A stretch of 28,456 nucleotides of DNA from a bacterium (GTDB lineage: Bacteria > Auribacterota > JABMQX01). A program made the translations under genes and the position numbers. Within the stretch, counting starts at the first letter, position 1. Each line of letters starts with the position of its first letter. Of this stretch, positions 1 to 7,238 are shown in pieces. Location: positions 1 through 28,456 of the forward strand of contig JABMQX010000502.1 in assembly GCA_013203085.1 (NCBI GenBank), in the 5' to 3' direction. The notes under the pieces were generated by a model. That model made no database searches. It saw only the letters and a program-made list of their open reading frames with translations, and was not told the origin of the DNA.

Positions 1-125
1 ACGCCCGAGTTATCAGACTGCACAAGCATTCCCTGCCCGTCGGGGCCGCGGTGGCCCACCCGGAGCAGCATCTCGCGGACGGCTCTCTCGTCGCGCTCGC
101 CCCAGATGCCTGCAATACCACACAC
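1..125 (-). CDS. asparagine synthetase-like class II glutamine amidotransferase, N-terminus only
   Basis: The minus strand starts with GTG at 125 and reads MCGIAGIWGERDE, then an HRGPDGQG motif, running off the left edge after 41 codons. A Met-Cys-Gly-Ile N-terminus followed by HRGPD is the signature of the Ntn-type glutaminase domain of AsnB-like enzymes; Cys2 is the nucleophile that releases ammonia from glutamine. A GGAGG ribosome-binding site sits about 10 nt upstream, over the last codons of the transporter gene, and only 5 nt separate the two genes, so this is the last visible gene of the marR-methyltransferase-transporter operon. AsnB-like enzymes make asparagine but also amidate peptides and osmolytes such as N-acetylglutaminylglutamine amide. 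The synthetase domain is outside the window, so the acceptor cannot be judged. Confidence 0.85.
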   Translation of the reverse strand, partial: MCGIAGIWGERDERAVREMLLRVGHRGPDGQGMLVQSDNSG

Positions 126-130
126 GCCTC

Positions 131-1747
131 TTAGTCCTCCTTTCTCAGCAGGCCGTGGCTTTCCAGAACCTCGCGCGCGACCTCGCGGGGCTGGCGCTTC
201 TTCCCATCCACCTCGAAGTTGAGCCGCTGCATGGTCGCATCGTCCAAGAGATCAGCCAGCAGCCCGAGGAACTGGCGGACCTCCGGATGCGCATCCAGCA
301 CTTCGCTGCGAACTACGGGCGCCGCGTGGTAGGGAGGAAAGAAGCCGCGGTCGTCACTCAGCGGCTGGAGGTCCAAAGCCGCGATGCGCCCATCGGTGGC
401 GAAGGCGCAGATGACGTCCACCTCTCGATTCGCGATAGCTTGATACATGAGCGCCGGGTCCAGGTCCCGAACCTCCCGAAACTGCAGTCCGTAGGCGCGG
501 CGCAGTCCCGGATAGCCGTCCGGCCTCTCGCTGAACTCGGCGGTGAACCCGGCGCGAAGCGTCCCCGCCATCGCCACCAAATCAGAGATCGTCCGCAGGT
601 TGCTGGCTCTTGCGTCGGCTCTCCGGATGGTGATCGCGTAGGTGTTGTTGAAGCCGAACCGGCGGAGCCACCTGGCCGCGAAGCGCTGCCTGTACTCGCG
701 GGAGACCACTTCGTACGCTCGATCCGGATCCGCGATGACGGGTTGCTCGAGGATCGCCGTCAGGGCCGTACCCGTGTACTCCGCGTAGACATCGATCCCT
801 CCGCTTTTCAGGGCACCGTGACAGATCATCGTCCCACCGAGATTGAAGCGCCGGACCACTGTCAAATCGGTACGTGCCTCAATGAGCTGGGCCATGAGTT
901 CCCCAAGGATGAGTTGCTCGGTGAAGTTCTTTGTGCCGATTCGCAGCGTCCCGCGGCGAGCGACGCGCGTTCCCCAAAACGGATTGGAAGAGGACATGCT
1001 TGCCGAAAAGTAGGCCACACAGCCAGCCGCGATGAGCAGCACCGGCATCGTTAGCGCCACGGGGCGCAGGCAGCGGTCGAGTGCCACCTTGAACCGGGAG
1101 CCGCTGGATCGCTTCCGGCGAAGACCCCACTGCGATGCCGCGATGGTCCCATCCACGAGAAGCGCGAGTAGCGCTGCCGGTATGGCCCCAAGCAGGATCA
1201 GGTCGGTGTTCGACAGCGCTAGACCCCGGTTGATGAACTGGCCCAGCCCCCCGGCACCGATGAAAGCAGAGAGCGTCGCGATCCCAACTCCCACCACCGC
1301 TGCTGTCCGGATGCCGGCGACGATCACCGGCGTCGAGAGTGGTATCTCGACTAACCACAGGCGCTGGCGCGGGGTCATCCCCATCCCGCGGGCCGCCTCC
1401 AACACAGCCGGGGATACAGCCTCCATACCGGTCAGCGTGTTACGGACAATGGGCAATAAGGCGTAGAGAGTCAGCGCGATGATGGCTGGCATGGCCCCGA
1501 TCTTATGCATCAGGGCGAGGAGGATCGAGAGCATCGCCAGGCTTGGAATTGTCTGCAGTATCCCGACCGCGCCCGTCACTGGGTTCCGTAACCACCGGAT
1601 GCGGGCGGCGCAGATCCCCAGAGGAATCCCCACCAAGACCGCCATCCCCGTGGATACACCGGTCAGCATCAAATGCTCACCCGTACGCAACCAGAGCTCG
1701 GGCAGCCGCTCTCCGACAAGCGCTATCCAGGAATCACCGAACATCAC
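131..1747 (-). CDS. osmoprotectant (glycine betaine/choline type) ABC transporter permease fused to substrate-binding protein
   Basis: This 538-residue protein is a fusion. Residues about 20-210 form a BPD-type ABC permease with several hydrophobic segments and an EAA loop (EAARGMGMTPRQR, 117-129) that docks on the ATPase. After another membrane segment near 228-248, residues about 265-530 form an OpuAC/ProX-type binding domain beginning GTLRIGTKNFTEQ. Permease/binding-protein fusions are known in the OpuC/ProWX family, where the binding domain is displayed outside the membrane. Its start overlaps the stop of the ATPase gene (GTGATG; GTG at 1747 or ATG at 1744), indicating translational coupling. 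Likely substrates are betaine, choline, carnitine or a related osmolyte; the aromatic cage residues that would decide this cannot be assigned by eye. Confidence 0.9.
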   Translation of the reverse strand: MMFGDSWIALVGERLPELWLRTGEHLMLTGVSTGMAVLVGIPLGICAARIRWLRNPVTGAVGILQTIPSLAMLSILLALMHKIGAMPAIIALTLYALLPIVRNTLTGMEAVSPAVLEAARGMGMTPRQRLWLVEIPLSTPVIVAGIRTAAVVGVGIATLSAFIGAGGLGQFINRGLALSNTDLILLGAIPAALLALLVDGTIAASQWGLRRKRSSGSRFKVALDRCLRPVALTMPVLLIAAGCVAYFSASMSSSNPFWGTRVARRGTLRIGTKNFTEQLILGELMAQLIEARTDLTVVRRFNLGGTMICHGALKSGGIDVYAEYTGTALTAILEQPVIADPDRAYEVVSREYRQRFAARWLRRFGFNNTYAITIRRADARASNLRTISDLVAMAGTLRAGFTAEFSERPDGYPGLRRAYGLQFREVRDLDPALMYQAIANREVDVICAFATDGRIAALDLQPLSDDRGFFPPYHAAPVVRSEVLDAHPEVRQFLGLLADLLDDATMQRLNFEVDGKKRQPREVAREVLESHGLLRKED

Positions 1748-2502
1748 AGCATGCCCCCGTAGGCTGCCAGTTGTTGGGCGGCTTTGCCGAAAAGGTCGCG
1801 GACGAAGTCAGTTGCCGGGTTCCCCACGACCTCCTGCTTCGTTCCGACCTGTTCGAGACGGCCAGCGTGCAGTATGGCGATCCTATCCCCGAGAGCAAGG
1901 GCCTCGAAGATGTCGTGCGTCACAAAGACAATGGTTTTCTTAAGGCGCTTCTTCAGCGAAAGGAACTCCTGCTGGAGCATATCACGCGTCAGAGCGTCCA
2001 GGGCTCCGAAGGGCTCGTCCATGAGGAGGTATTCGGGGTCGGCTGCCAGCGCTCGCGCAACGCCAACCCTTTGCTGTTGACCGCCGGAGAGTTCCTCCGG
2101 GTAACGTCGAGCGTAGGAGTCCGGGCTCAGACCGACCATGTGAAGGAGTTGGTTGGTCTTCTCCCGCTGCGTGCTCCTGGACCAGCCGAGAAGGCGTGGC
2201 ACCATAGCGACATTCGCTTCAATGGTCATATGAGGAAACAGACCGATCCCTTGGAACACATAACCGATTCTACGGCGAAGAGAGATCGGGTCCTGGTGAG
2301 AAATATCTTGGCCATCCACTTCGATGATGCCTTCATCAGGTTCAAGAAGCCGATTGGTTAGCTTAAGCAGCGTTGTCTTTCCACAACCGGAAGAACCCAA
2401 GAGTACAAGCGTCTCTCCTGCCTGCACCGCAAACGAAACATTGTTGACCGCGTGATAGCGACCCCCATCGAAGGACTTACATACTCCCTTGTAGGCAATC
2501 AT
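1744..2502 (-). CDS. osmoprotectant ABC transporter ATP-binding protein (OpuCA/ProV family)
   Basis: This 252-residue ATPase carries a Walker A motif (GSSGCGKTT, 36-44), a Q-loop near 84, the signature LSGGQQQR (138-145), Walker B YLLMDEP (158-164) with the D-loop GALD, and a switch histidine in VFVTHD. The sequence around the motifs is typical of betaine/carnitine/choline importers. It powers the fused permease/binding protein encoded immediately downstream with a 4-nt overlap. OpuCA and ProV proteins usually continue into tandem CBS domains that sense ionic strength, giving about 380-400 residues. This protein ends straight after the nucleotide-binding domain, so direct ionic-strength gating by CBS domains is absent and control may be transcriptional, through the MarR protein at the head of the operon. 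Confidence 0.92.
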   Translation of the reverse strand: MIAYKGVCKSFDGGRYHAVNNVSFAVQAGETLVLLGSSGCGKTTLLKLTNRLLEPDEGIIEVDGQDISHQDPISLRRRIGYVFQGIGLFPHMTIEANVAMVPRLLGWSRSTQREKTNQLLHMVGLSPDSYARRYPEELSGGQQQRVGVARALAADPEYLLMDEPFGALDALTRDMLQQEFLSLKKRLKKTIVFVTHDIFEALALGDRIAILHAGRLEQVGTKQEVVGNPATDFVRDLFGKAAQQLAAYGGML

Positions 2503-2524
2503 GGCTTATCAATGGCTCGGTGTT

Positions 2525-3442
2525 TCAACGTTGAATGAATGAAAAGATGTTCGCAGATGACAATTTGGATTCAACCAGTTTCACTTTTTCCACCAGTTGA
2601 GTAAGTTGTTCGACTGGAGCAGCCACGAACAGATCGGCGAAAAGCGTTCCTTCATCCTCGTACTTCTTGGTATCTATTCTCTTATCGTGCAGGATGCGGC
2701 ATATCTGCATCTGCTCAGATTCATCGGCAAAGTTTCTCTGTGGCAGTCGAATCCCCGGCACAGAAGTCAAACGTAACCCCGACTGCTTGAAGATTCTGTA
2801 TATTGGTTCAATGTCAAACATGCGTAGTGTCGTCACCAGTGCAAATGGACCGAAGTCAGATGGGTGATCTTTTCCAAGATGTGGAAGCACCTTTGAAAAA
2901 GTGCGTTCGCTAACGTAGCCGATAGCACCTGTGCTCATCAGGAAATTGCAGGAACGAAACCACTTAACGTCTGTTTCTGTTGGAAGGACATCTGCATCTT
3001 CAAGGTCACGTGAGAGCCCTCCTTCCAATAAACCAGAGTCCAGTCCAAATTGAATCGCCGGAGCAGAACTGTCCAAGCCAACGCAACGCATATCAGAAAC
3101 CGGGGAGGTCACATTAAGCCACATCCGCATTACCTCACAGCACGATGCGTAATCCTTCGGTGCGCGTGATGAGAAAAAGGCAACAATCTCGTCAAACGAA
3201 CACCCGTACTTAACGAATGCTGAACCCATACCATACGAACACCCCACATCTAACATTTGCACAGGCCAGGCTTCCCCATTCCGCTCCTTCAAAAGCTCGG
3301 CTGCCGCAAGACAATAGGGACGCGCCTGTTCTCCAATTTGATAGCCATGTAAAGCCATCTTCCTGACATAGGCGTGAGGCGTTGGCTGCACGTAGACATC
3401 ATCGAAGTTGGCTTTTGCTTCGTTTTCTGCACCGTAGTTCAT
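2525..3442 (-). CDS. class I SAM-dependent methyltransferase of unknown substrate
   Basis: This 305-residue protein has SAM-binding motif I (MLDVGCSYGMG, 63-73) and a later acidic motif in MRCVGLDSSAPA. Its N-terminus (FDDVYVQPTPHAYVRKM, from residue 13) resembles an unnamed family of class I methyltransferases with a conserved FDD-Y-P-P-Y opening, recalled from memory. No methyl acceptor can be deduced. It overlaps the MarR gene by 4 nt (ATGA) and lies 22 nt before the osmoprotectant ATPase gene, so it is in the operon with the transporter and the AsnB-like enzyme. It may therefore methylate an osmolyte or its precursor. It lacks the features I would expect of glycine/sarcosine betaine-synthesis methyltransferases. 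The two upstream operon genes look more AT-rich than the transporter genes. Confidence 0.8.
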   Translation of the reverse strand: MNYGAENEAKANFDDVYVQPTPHAYVRKMALHGYQIGEQARPYCLAAAELLKERNGEAWPVQMLDVGCSYGMGSAFVKYGCSFDEIVAFFSSRAPKDYASCCEVMRMWLNVTSPVSDMRCVGLDSSAPAIQFGLDSGLLEGGLSRDLEDADVLPTETDVKWFRSCNFLMSTGAIGYVSERTFSKVLPHLGKDHPSDFGPFALVTTLRMFDIEPIYRIFKQSGLRLTSVPGIRLPQRNFADESEQMQICRILHDKRIDTKKYEDEGTLFADLFVAAPVEQLTQLVEKVKLVESKLSSANIFSFIQR

Positions 3443-4062
3443 TTGACATCCCCCTGATTATTTTGCACTCTGGTGGAGCCGAGGGTACCGACCTCTAAAA
3501 TTGGGGCGGCGCCGACGTTGTCCACATCCATCATCTTTACAACTAATTCGATAGATTCAGCTATGGCCGCTTTTTCCGTCTCCGGGAGTCTGTTGAGGGC
3601 TTGAGTCAGTTTGTCCTGAAGAGGGGATGGAGCGTTCCGAATGAGGTCTTTTCCGGACTCGGTGAGAATGACATTCACAATCCGGCGATCCCTGGTATCG
3701 CGGCTCCTCCCAATGAGCCCCTTGTAGTCCAGCCGATCAAGAATCCCAATCAATGTGCTTGGGCTGATAAAATTCTTCTTTGCGAGTTTGCTTACGGTTA
3801 CAGGTTCTTCTTCGCTGATGGCCAACAGGCAGATCAACTGCGGCGATGTAATGTTGTGAAGAGTTAGAAGTCGCCGCGAGTACAAGTCGGTCGCTCGAAT
3901 GACCTGGCGAAGCGCTTTCAGCACACGTAAGTCGTACCGCGAACTTGGAAGAGTGACCGCCGATTGCGGATCCAGTCTCTCCACTTCGTATCCCTCAGCC
4001 GCACAGACTTGTGCCTGAGTCTGGGCACCTGAACGTTGGTCGGCTCTTTCTTTGTCGCTCAT
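3439..4062 (-). CDS. MarR family transcriptional regulator
   Basis: This 207-residue protein has a MarR winged helix-turn-helix domain from about residue 45 to 165. The recognition region is PVTVSKLAKKNFISPSTLIGIL, interrupted here only for description, and the wing contains the conserved DxRDRR (SRDTRDRRIVNV). The stretch LRVLKALRQVIRATDLYSR before it resembles MarR proteins that govern osmolyte genes, such as EctR of ectoine clusters and the regulator beside the NAGGN genes (recollection, not a search). It is the first gene of the operon, overlaps the methyltransferase by 4 nt, and has AAGGA about 8-10 nt before its ATG. Inverted repeats in its leader suggest autoregulation. The roughly 40-residue N-terminal extension is polar and probably disordered. 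Confidence 0.9.
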   Translation of the reverse strand: MSDKERADQRSGAQTQAQVCAAEGYEVERLDPQSAVTLPSSRYDLRVLKALRQVIRATDLYSRRLLTLHNITSPQLICLLAISEEEPVTVSKLAKKNFISPSTLIGILDRLDYKGLIGRSRDTRDRRIVNVILTESGKDLIRNAPSPLQDKLTQALNRLPETEKAAIAESIELVVKMMDVDNVGAAPILEVGTLGSTRVQNNQGDVK

Positions 4063-4082
4063 GAGAATTCATCCTTATGGTA

Positions 4083-4135
4083 TAGTTCTAAAACTAATCT
4101 TTCGTGGTGAAATAATTAGGTTACATACTATTTCA
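4083..4135 (-). promoter_or_regulatory. candidate operators in the marR leader (two inverted repeats)
   Basis: Two exact inverted repeats lie between the marR start codon and the upstream region: TAGTT-CTAA-AACTA at 4083-4096 and TGAAATA-14 nt-TATTTCA at 4108-4135. MarR dimers bind palindromes of this kind near their own promoters. A TTGACA hexamer lies further upstream on the minus strand near 4153-4158, but no convincing -10 box is at the right spacing. Confidence 0.4.
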
Positions 4136-4595
4136 TAAGGCCCAAGGTCTTGTCAAGCGCTCAACCGTTTTTTTTTCGGTGCGTTTAGCCTGTACTATTC
4201 ATGAACCCTGCGGGACCCTTGTCTGGTGCCTGGTTTCAGCGGGCAGCAGGCTAAAGGGGGTGGGAATTGCCTCTCGTTCGTTTCTCGCGCATTCCAGGTT
4301 CCGGTGTGCTGACCCGCAATGGTGAGATAAATGCCCTCGATGGAGTCCGTGTGGATTGAGGAGATTGACCGGTCCTCCAGTTTTGACCGCCGGACTTCTC
4401 GACCCGGCGATTCATCCGAATTCTGCCACGGATATACAGCCACACTCATCCTGTCCAAACAGGTTGCATTATGCGGTAAGATGGGGTAGGATTCTCAAGA
4501 GTAGTCGCTGTACAGTAGCGGTGTTGTCTGTCGCAGACAGCTCCGTGTAGCAGAAACAGACCATTCTGGACTCCAGAGCATATAAGGTAGATGCC
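4136..4595. other. intergenic region between divergent operons
   Basis: No gene is supported in this stretch. It holds the promoter side of the marR operon at the left and the leader of the aldo/keto reductase gene at the right. A small hairpin, TGTCTG-TCG-CAGACA, lies at 4525-4539 and an 8-bp palindrome CTGTACAG at 4508-4515. A weak plus-strand promoter candidate, TTGCAT-17 nt-TAGGAT, spans 4464-4492. Short open frames here lack family resemblance. Confidence 0.4.
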
Positions 4596-5699
4596 ATGGA
4601 CAAGAAGCTCACGCGTCGTCAGTTTCTCCGAGACAGTGCTGTTGCGGCGGCAGCACTCGCTACGGGATTGACGACTACCAAGGAAGCTGATGCTGGCAAG
4701 TCCCTCGAGGCCGACACCAGCAAGATCCTGGACTACAACCCGGACATGGAGTACCGCCGCTGCGGCAAGACAGGCCTCATGATCTCCGCCGTTTCTTTGG
4801 GCGGTCACTGGAAGCGTGTCGTCAAGATCATCGGCGGCGAGGAGCCATCAGGATGGATGACGCTTGACATTGATCGGCGTGATTTCCAGAAGAACCGCTA
4901 CGACGTCGTCACGCGCTGCATCGAGCGCGGTATCAACTTCGTTGATGCTTGCTGCCGCGAAGAGATTCTCGCCTACAGCAAGGCGCTGAAGGGCCGACGC
5001 GACAAGATGTACTTCGGCTATTCGTGGCATATCTGGGAAAGCCGTTTCGAGGAGTGGCGCCCACGGAAGAAGTTGCAGGAGGGCCTTGAAAAGGGGATGA
5101 AGGAAGCGGGTTTGGACTATGTTGACCTGTGGCGGATCAGCTTGTTGGTGGATAGCAGCCAGCACAGCGAGGCCCACATCGAAGAAGCGGTGGCGGCCCT
5201 TGACTGGGCCAAGAAGACCGGCCGCGCCCGATTCGTCGGCGTCTCCTCCCATGACCGGCCGCACCTGAAGAAGCTCATTGAGAAGTATCCCGACCAGATG
5301 GAGGTTATCCTCACGCCGTATACTGCCAAGAGCAAACTGGTCAGTGACGAAACGAGCCTATGGGCAACAATCAAGAAGTACGATGTGGGTTGGTTCGGCA
5401 TCAAACCGTTTGCCAGCAACTCGGTGTTCAAGGGCGACAGCTCACTCAAAAGCCCGCACTTCGAGGAGGACAACCGCATTGCCCGTTTGGCTATTCGTTA
5501 CATCCTCTGCAACCCGATGATCACCGCCCCGATTCCAGGGCTGGTCACCGTCCAGCAAGTTGACAACGTGGCATTGGCCGTCAAGGAACGCCGTGAGTTG
5601 GACCTCAAGGAGAAAGCCGAGCTCGCTCGGGCCATGGACCGCGCCTGGGCTCGTTTGCCATCGGGCTACCAGTGGCTGAAGGACTGGGAGTACGTGTAG
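4596..5699 (+). CDS. Tat-exported aldo/keto reductase-like protein lacking the catalytic tetrad
   Basis: This 367-residue protein begins with a Tat signal (LTRRQFLRD at 5-13, then an Ala-rich h-region to about 24), so it should be exported folded. Residues 52-350 follow the aldo/keto reductase barrel: YRRCGKTGLMISAVSLGG at the first strand, FVDACC at the second, LKGRRDKMYF, LDYVDLW, RFVGVSSHD, and PIPGL near the C-terminus. Aligned by eye, the tetrad Asp is kept (Asp117), but the Tyr position holds Glu122, the Lys position Ser143 and the His position Ser182. It is therefore unlikely to be an NADPH-dependent reductase, which also fits export to a compartment without NADPH. It may bind or process sugars by another chemistry. 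A tetraheme cytochrome gene follows 116 nt downstream. Confidence 0.85.
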   Translation: MDKKLTRRQFLRDSAVAAAALATGLTTTKEADAGKSLEADTSKILDYNPDMEYRRCGKTGLMISAVSLGGHWKRVVKIIGGEEPSGWMTLDIDRRDFQKNRYDVVTRCIERGINFVDACCREEILAYSKALKGRRDKMYFGYSWHIWESRFEEWRPRKKLQEGLEKGMKEAGLDYVDLWRISLLVDSSQHSEAHIEEAVAALDWAKKTGRARFVGVSSHDRPHLKKLIEKYPDQMEVILTPYTAKSKLVSDETSLWATIKKYDVGWFGIKPFASNSVFKGDSSLKSPHFEEDNRIARLAIRYILCNPMITAPIPGLVTVQQVDNVALAVKERRELDLKEKAELARAMDRAWARLPSGYQWLKDWEYV

Positions 5700-5722
5700 T
5701 TCAGCAACACCCGCTCGGCCGA

Positions 5723-5753
5723 CATTGGCGCGGGAGCGGCGAGCCTGCCAATG
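5723..5753 (+). other. inverted repeat after the aldo/keto reductase gene
   Basis: CATTGGC at 5723-5729 is exactly complementary to GCCAATG at 5747-5753, with a 17-nt loop that is itself GC-rich. It lies between the aldo/keto reductase and cytochrome genes and has no T-tract, so it may be an mRNA stability or processing element rather than a terminator. Confidence 0.3.
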
Positions 5754-5815
5754 GTTGCCAGATCACGCACCACGCCCCGGCTTGATCTTATTGGGACTCC
5801 GGAACAGGATATAGA

Positions 5816-6472
5816 ATGAAAATGAACTGGCGCTTTTTCATGGCGTTATTTGGGCTGGCAGGAATAGCCGGAGCGGCCTTACTCCTCTCCGGTAGCGCGG
5901 GGCACCAAGACCCTCCGTGGATCGAAGTCGCTCTGGCCGCCGAGGAGCGAACTGACAAATCAAGCGGTCCGCCACCATTGGTGATTGACAAGGACGCGCC
6001 ATTGCTCTTAGACGAACCCACCGAAGCAGACGAGGCTTCTTCCGCAGAGACAGCCCAAGCGTCCGCGCACAACTCCGCCTGCTTCGTTTGCCATGCCAAC
6101 TACCAAGAGGAGAGATTGGCTTCCGACCACGCCAAAGCGGGTGTTGGCTGTGTGAATTGCCACGGGGAATCATACCCCCACCGCAACGACGAGAACAACA
6201 CGACCCCGCCCGACATCATGTACCCTGCGGAACGAATTGACCTGTCCTGCCACAAATGCCATGCCACCCACGATGTGCCCGCCGCTGAAGTCATCGCCCT
6301 CTGGCTGAAGTGCTGCCCAGCCAAGACGGATCCTAAGACCATTGTCTGCACCAACTGCCATGGCGGGCACCGCTTGAAGCTTCGCACGGTCCGCTGGGAC
6401 AAGAAAACTGGGAAGCTGATCCGCCGTGGCGATGAAAGAGAAGAGAAGCATCAGAAGCCGGGCCCCACTTAG
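5816..6472 (+). CDS. secreted or membrane-anchored tetraheme cytochrome c
   Basis: This 218-residue protein starts MKMNWRFFMALFG with a hydrophobic segment to about residue 25, a signal peptide or membrane anchor. Four CXXCH heme c motifs follow: CFVCH (89-93), CVNCH (112-116), CHKCH (145-149) and CTNCH (178-182), with extra histidines (for example His105, His121, His152, His185) available as distal ligands. The spacing resembles small NapC/NrfH-like or cytochrome c3/c7-type multiheme proteins, but no named family is certain. The linker from about 43 to 84 is acidic and Pro/Ala-rich. It probably moves electrons on the periplasmic face. It shares the strand and neighbourhood of two Tat-exported redox-family proteins, suggesting one periplasmic redox unit. 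Confidence 0.85.
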   Translation: MKMNWRFFMALFGLAGIAGAALLLSGSAGHQDPPWIEVALAAEERTDKSSGPPPLVIDKDAPLLLDEPTEADEASSAETAQASAHNSACFVCHANYQEERLASDHAKAGVGCVNCHGESYPHRNDENNTTPPDIMYPAERIDLSCHKCHATHDVPAAEVIALWLKCCPAKTDPKTIVCTNCHGGHRLKLRTVRWDKKTGKLIRRGDEREEKHQKPGPT

Positions 6473-6575
6473 GCCAGCAAAGACTTTCGGCCGTGCGAAC
6501 CTATTGCCGGAAATGGCCTGCGTGATTGATCATCGAGGGCCAGCTTCGTCGCAAGCACGGTTGATGGAGGCGGCC

Positions 6576-7075
6576 ATGAGACAAGGCGTTACAAGGCGGG
6601 AATTTTTGAAGGAAACGGCGCTGGTGGGCGCCGCTGTTGTGGCGACGCGCGGCAGCGAGTGCGCCGCGGCAACTGAAAAAACTGAGGGGGGCTTCCCAAG
6701 ATCAAGCTGGGAAGCCTGGAGGCCGTCCGGTTGATCCTGGGCAATAATGCATTCTTCGGTTTCGCTCATAAGCCTGACGACGTGGGCGAGCAGATGCAGG
6801 CGTACTACACCGAAGAGCAAATCATGGCCGTGATGGACGAAGCGGCCGAGCATAGTATCACAGCTGTTTGGACGCCGTGCTATGACCACTGGGTACGTTT
6901 GTGGAACCGTTACTGCGAGAAGAGGGGAAAGCTGAAGATCTCGATCGGCCAACCGGGCCATCCCTCCGAGAAGATGAAAGACGGCATCTGCGCGGGCATG
7001 TTTCCGAAGGATGATCCCGACAAGATTGAAGAGAACGCCACTCTCATGCGCAGACTGTCCGGGTGGGCATAACAT
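6576..7075 (+). pseudogene. frameshifted and truncated Tat-exported protein (TIM-barrel-like family)
   Basis: A good start (ATG 6576, GGAGG 5 nt upstream) opens a Tat signal peptide, MRQGVTRREFLKETALVGAA, in one frame; that frame stops at 6734. The continuation, KIKLGSLEAVRLILGNNAFFGF, is in the next frame and runs to a stop at 7073-7075. Restoring one G in the run of six G at about 6685-6690 joins the two pieces cleanly. The product resembles proteins with the pattern LGxLxVSRLILGxNPFxGFxH, distant relatives of aldo/keto reductases that I recall as roughly 300 residues, so the C-terminal half also appears to be missing (about 165 residues remain). Either a sequencing error in the G-run or a decaying or phase-variable gene could explain the frameshift; the early stop needs a separate explanation. 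Confidence 0.6.
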
Positions 7076-7080
7076 TTAGA

Positions 7081-7190
7081 GGAATGACAGGTCGGGTCTG
7101 GTTGGTAGCCTCAGACCGGTCTTCTCAGCAAGAACCACCGAACTGAGCCGACCGTGGCATGTGTTAGTCGAGAGACCGGTGGGTCGGCTC
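7081..7190 (+). promoter_or_regulatory. structured leader before the ADP-ribosylglycohydrolase-like gene
   Basis: GAGCCGACC at 7145-7153 pairs exactly with GGTCGGCTC at 7182-7190 across a 28-nt loop. A 10-bp palindrome AGACCGGTCT lies at 7113-7122, and GGTCTG/CAGACC can also pair around 7095-7117. The GGTCGG/CCGACC/GACCGGT words recur through the leader. No known riboswitch class was recognised. Confidence 0.3.
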
Positions 7191-7238
7191 GTAACAGGAC
7201 CCATGTTCCAAGCAGGCTAATTGCTCAGGAGGAAAGAA

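Noticed and set aside
155..1054. Long plus-strand open frame of 299 codons
   Set aside because: It is the antisense of the transporter fusion gene, has biased composition and no family motifs.
7221..7238. TTG start six codons earlier for the ADP-ribosylglycohydrolase-like gene
   Set aside because: It would place the AGGAGG ribosome-binding site inside the coding region; GTG 7239 fits the spacing and the signal peptide.
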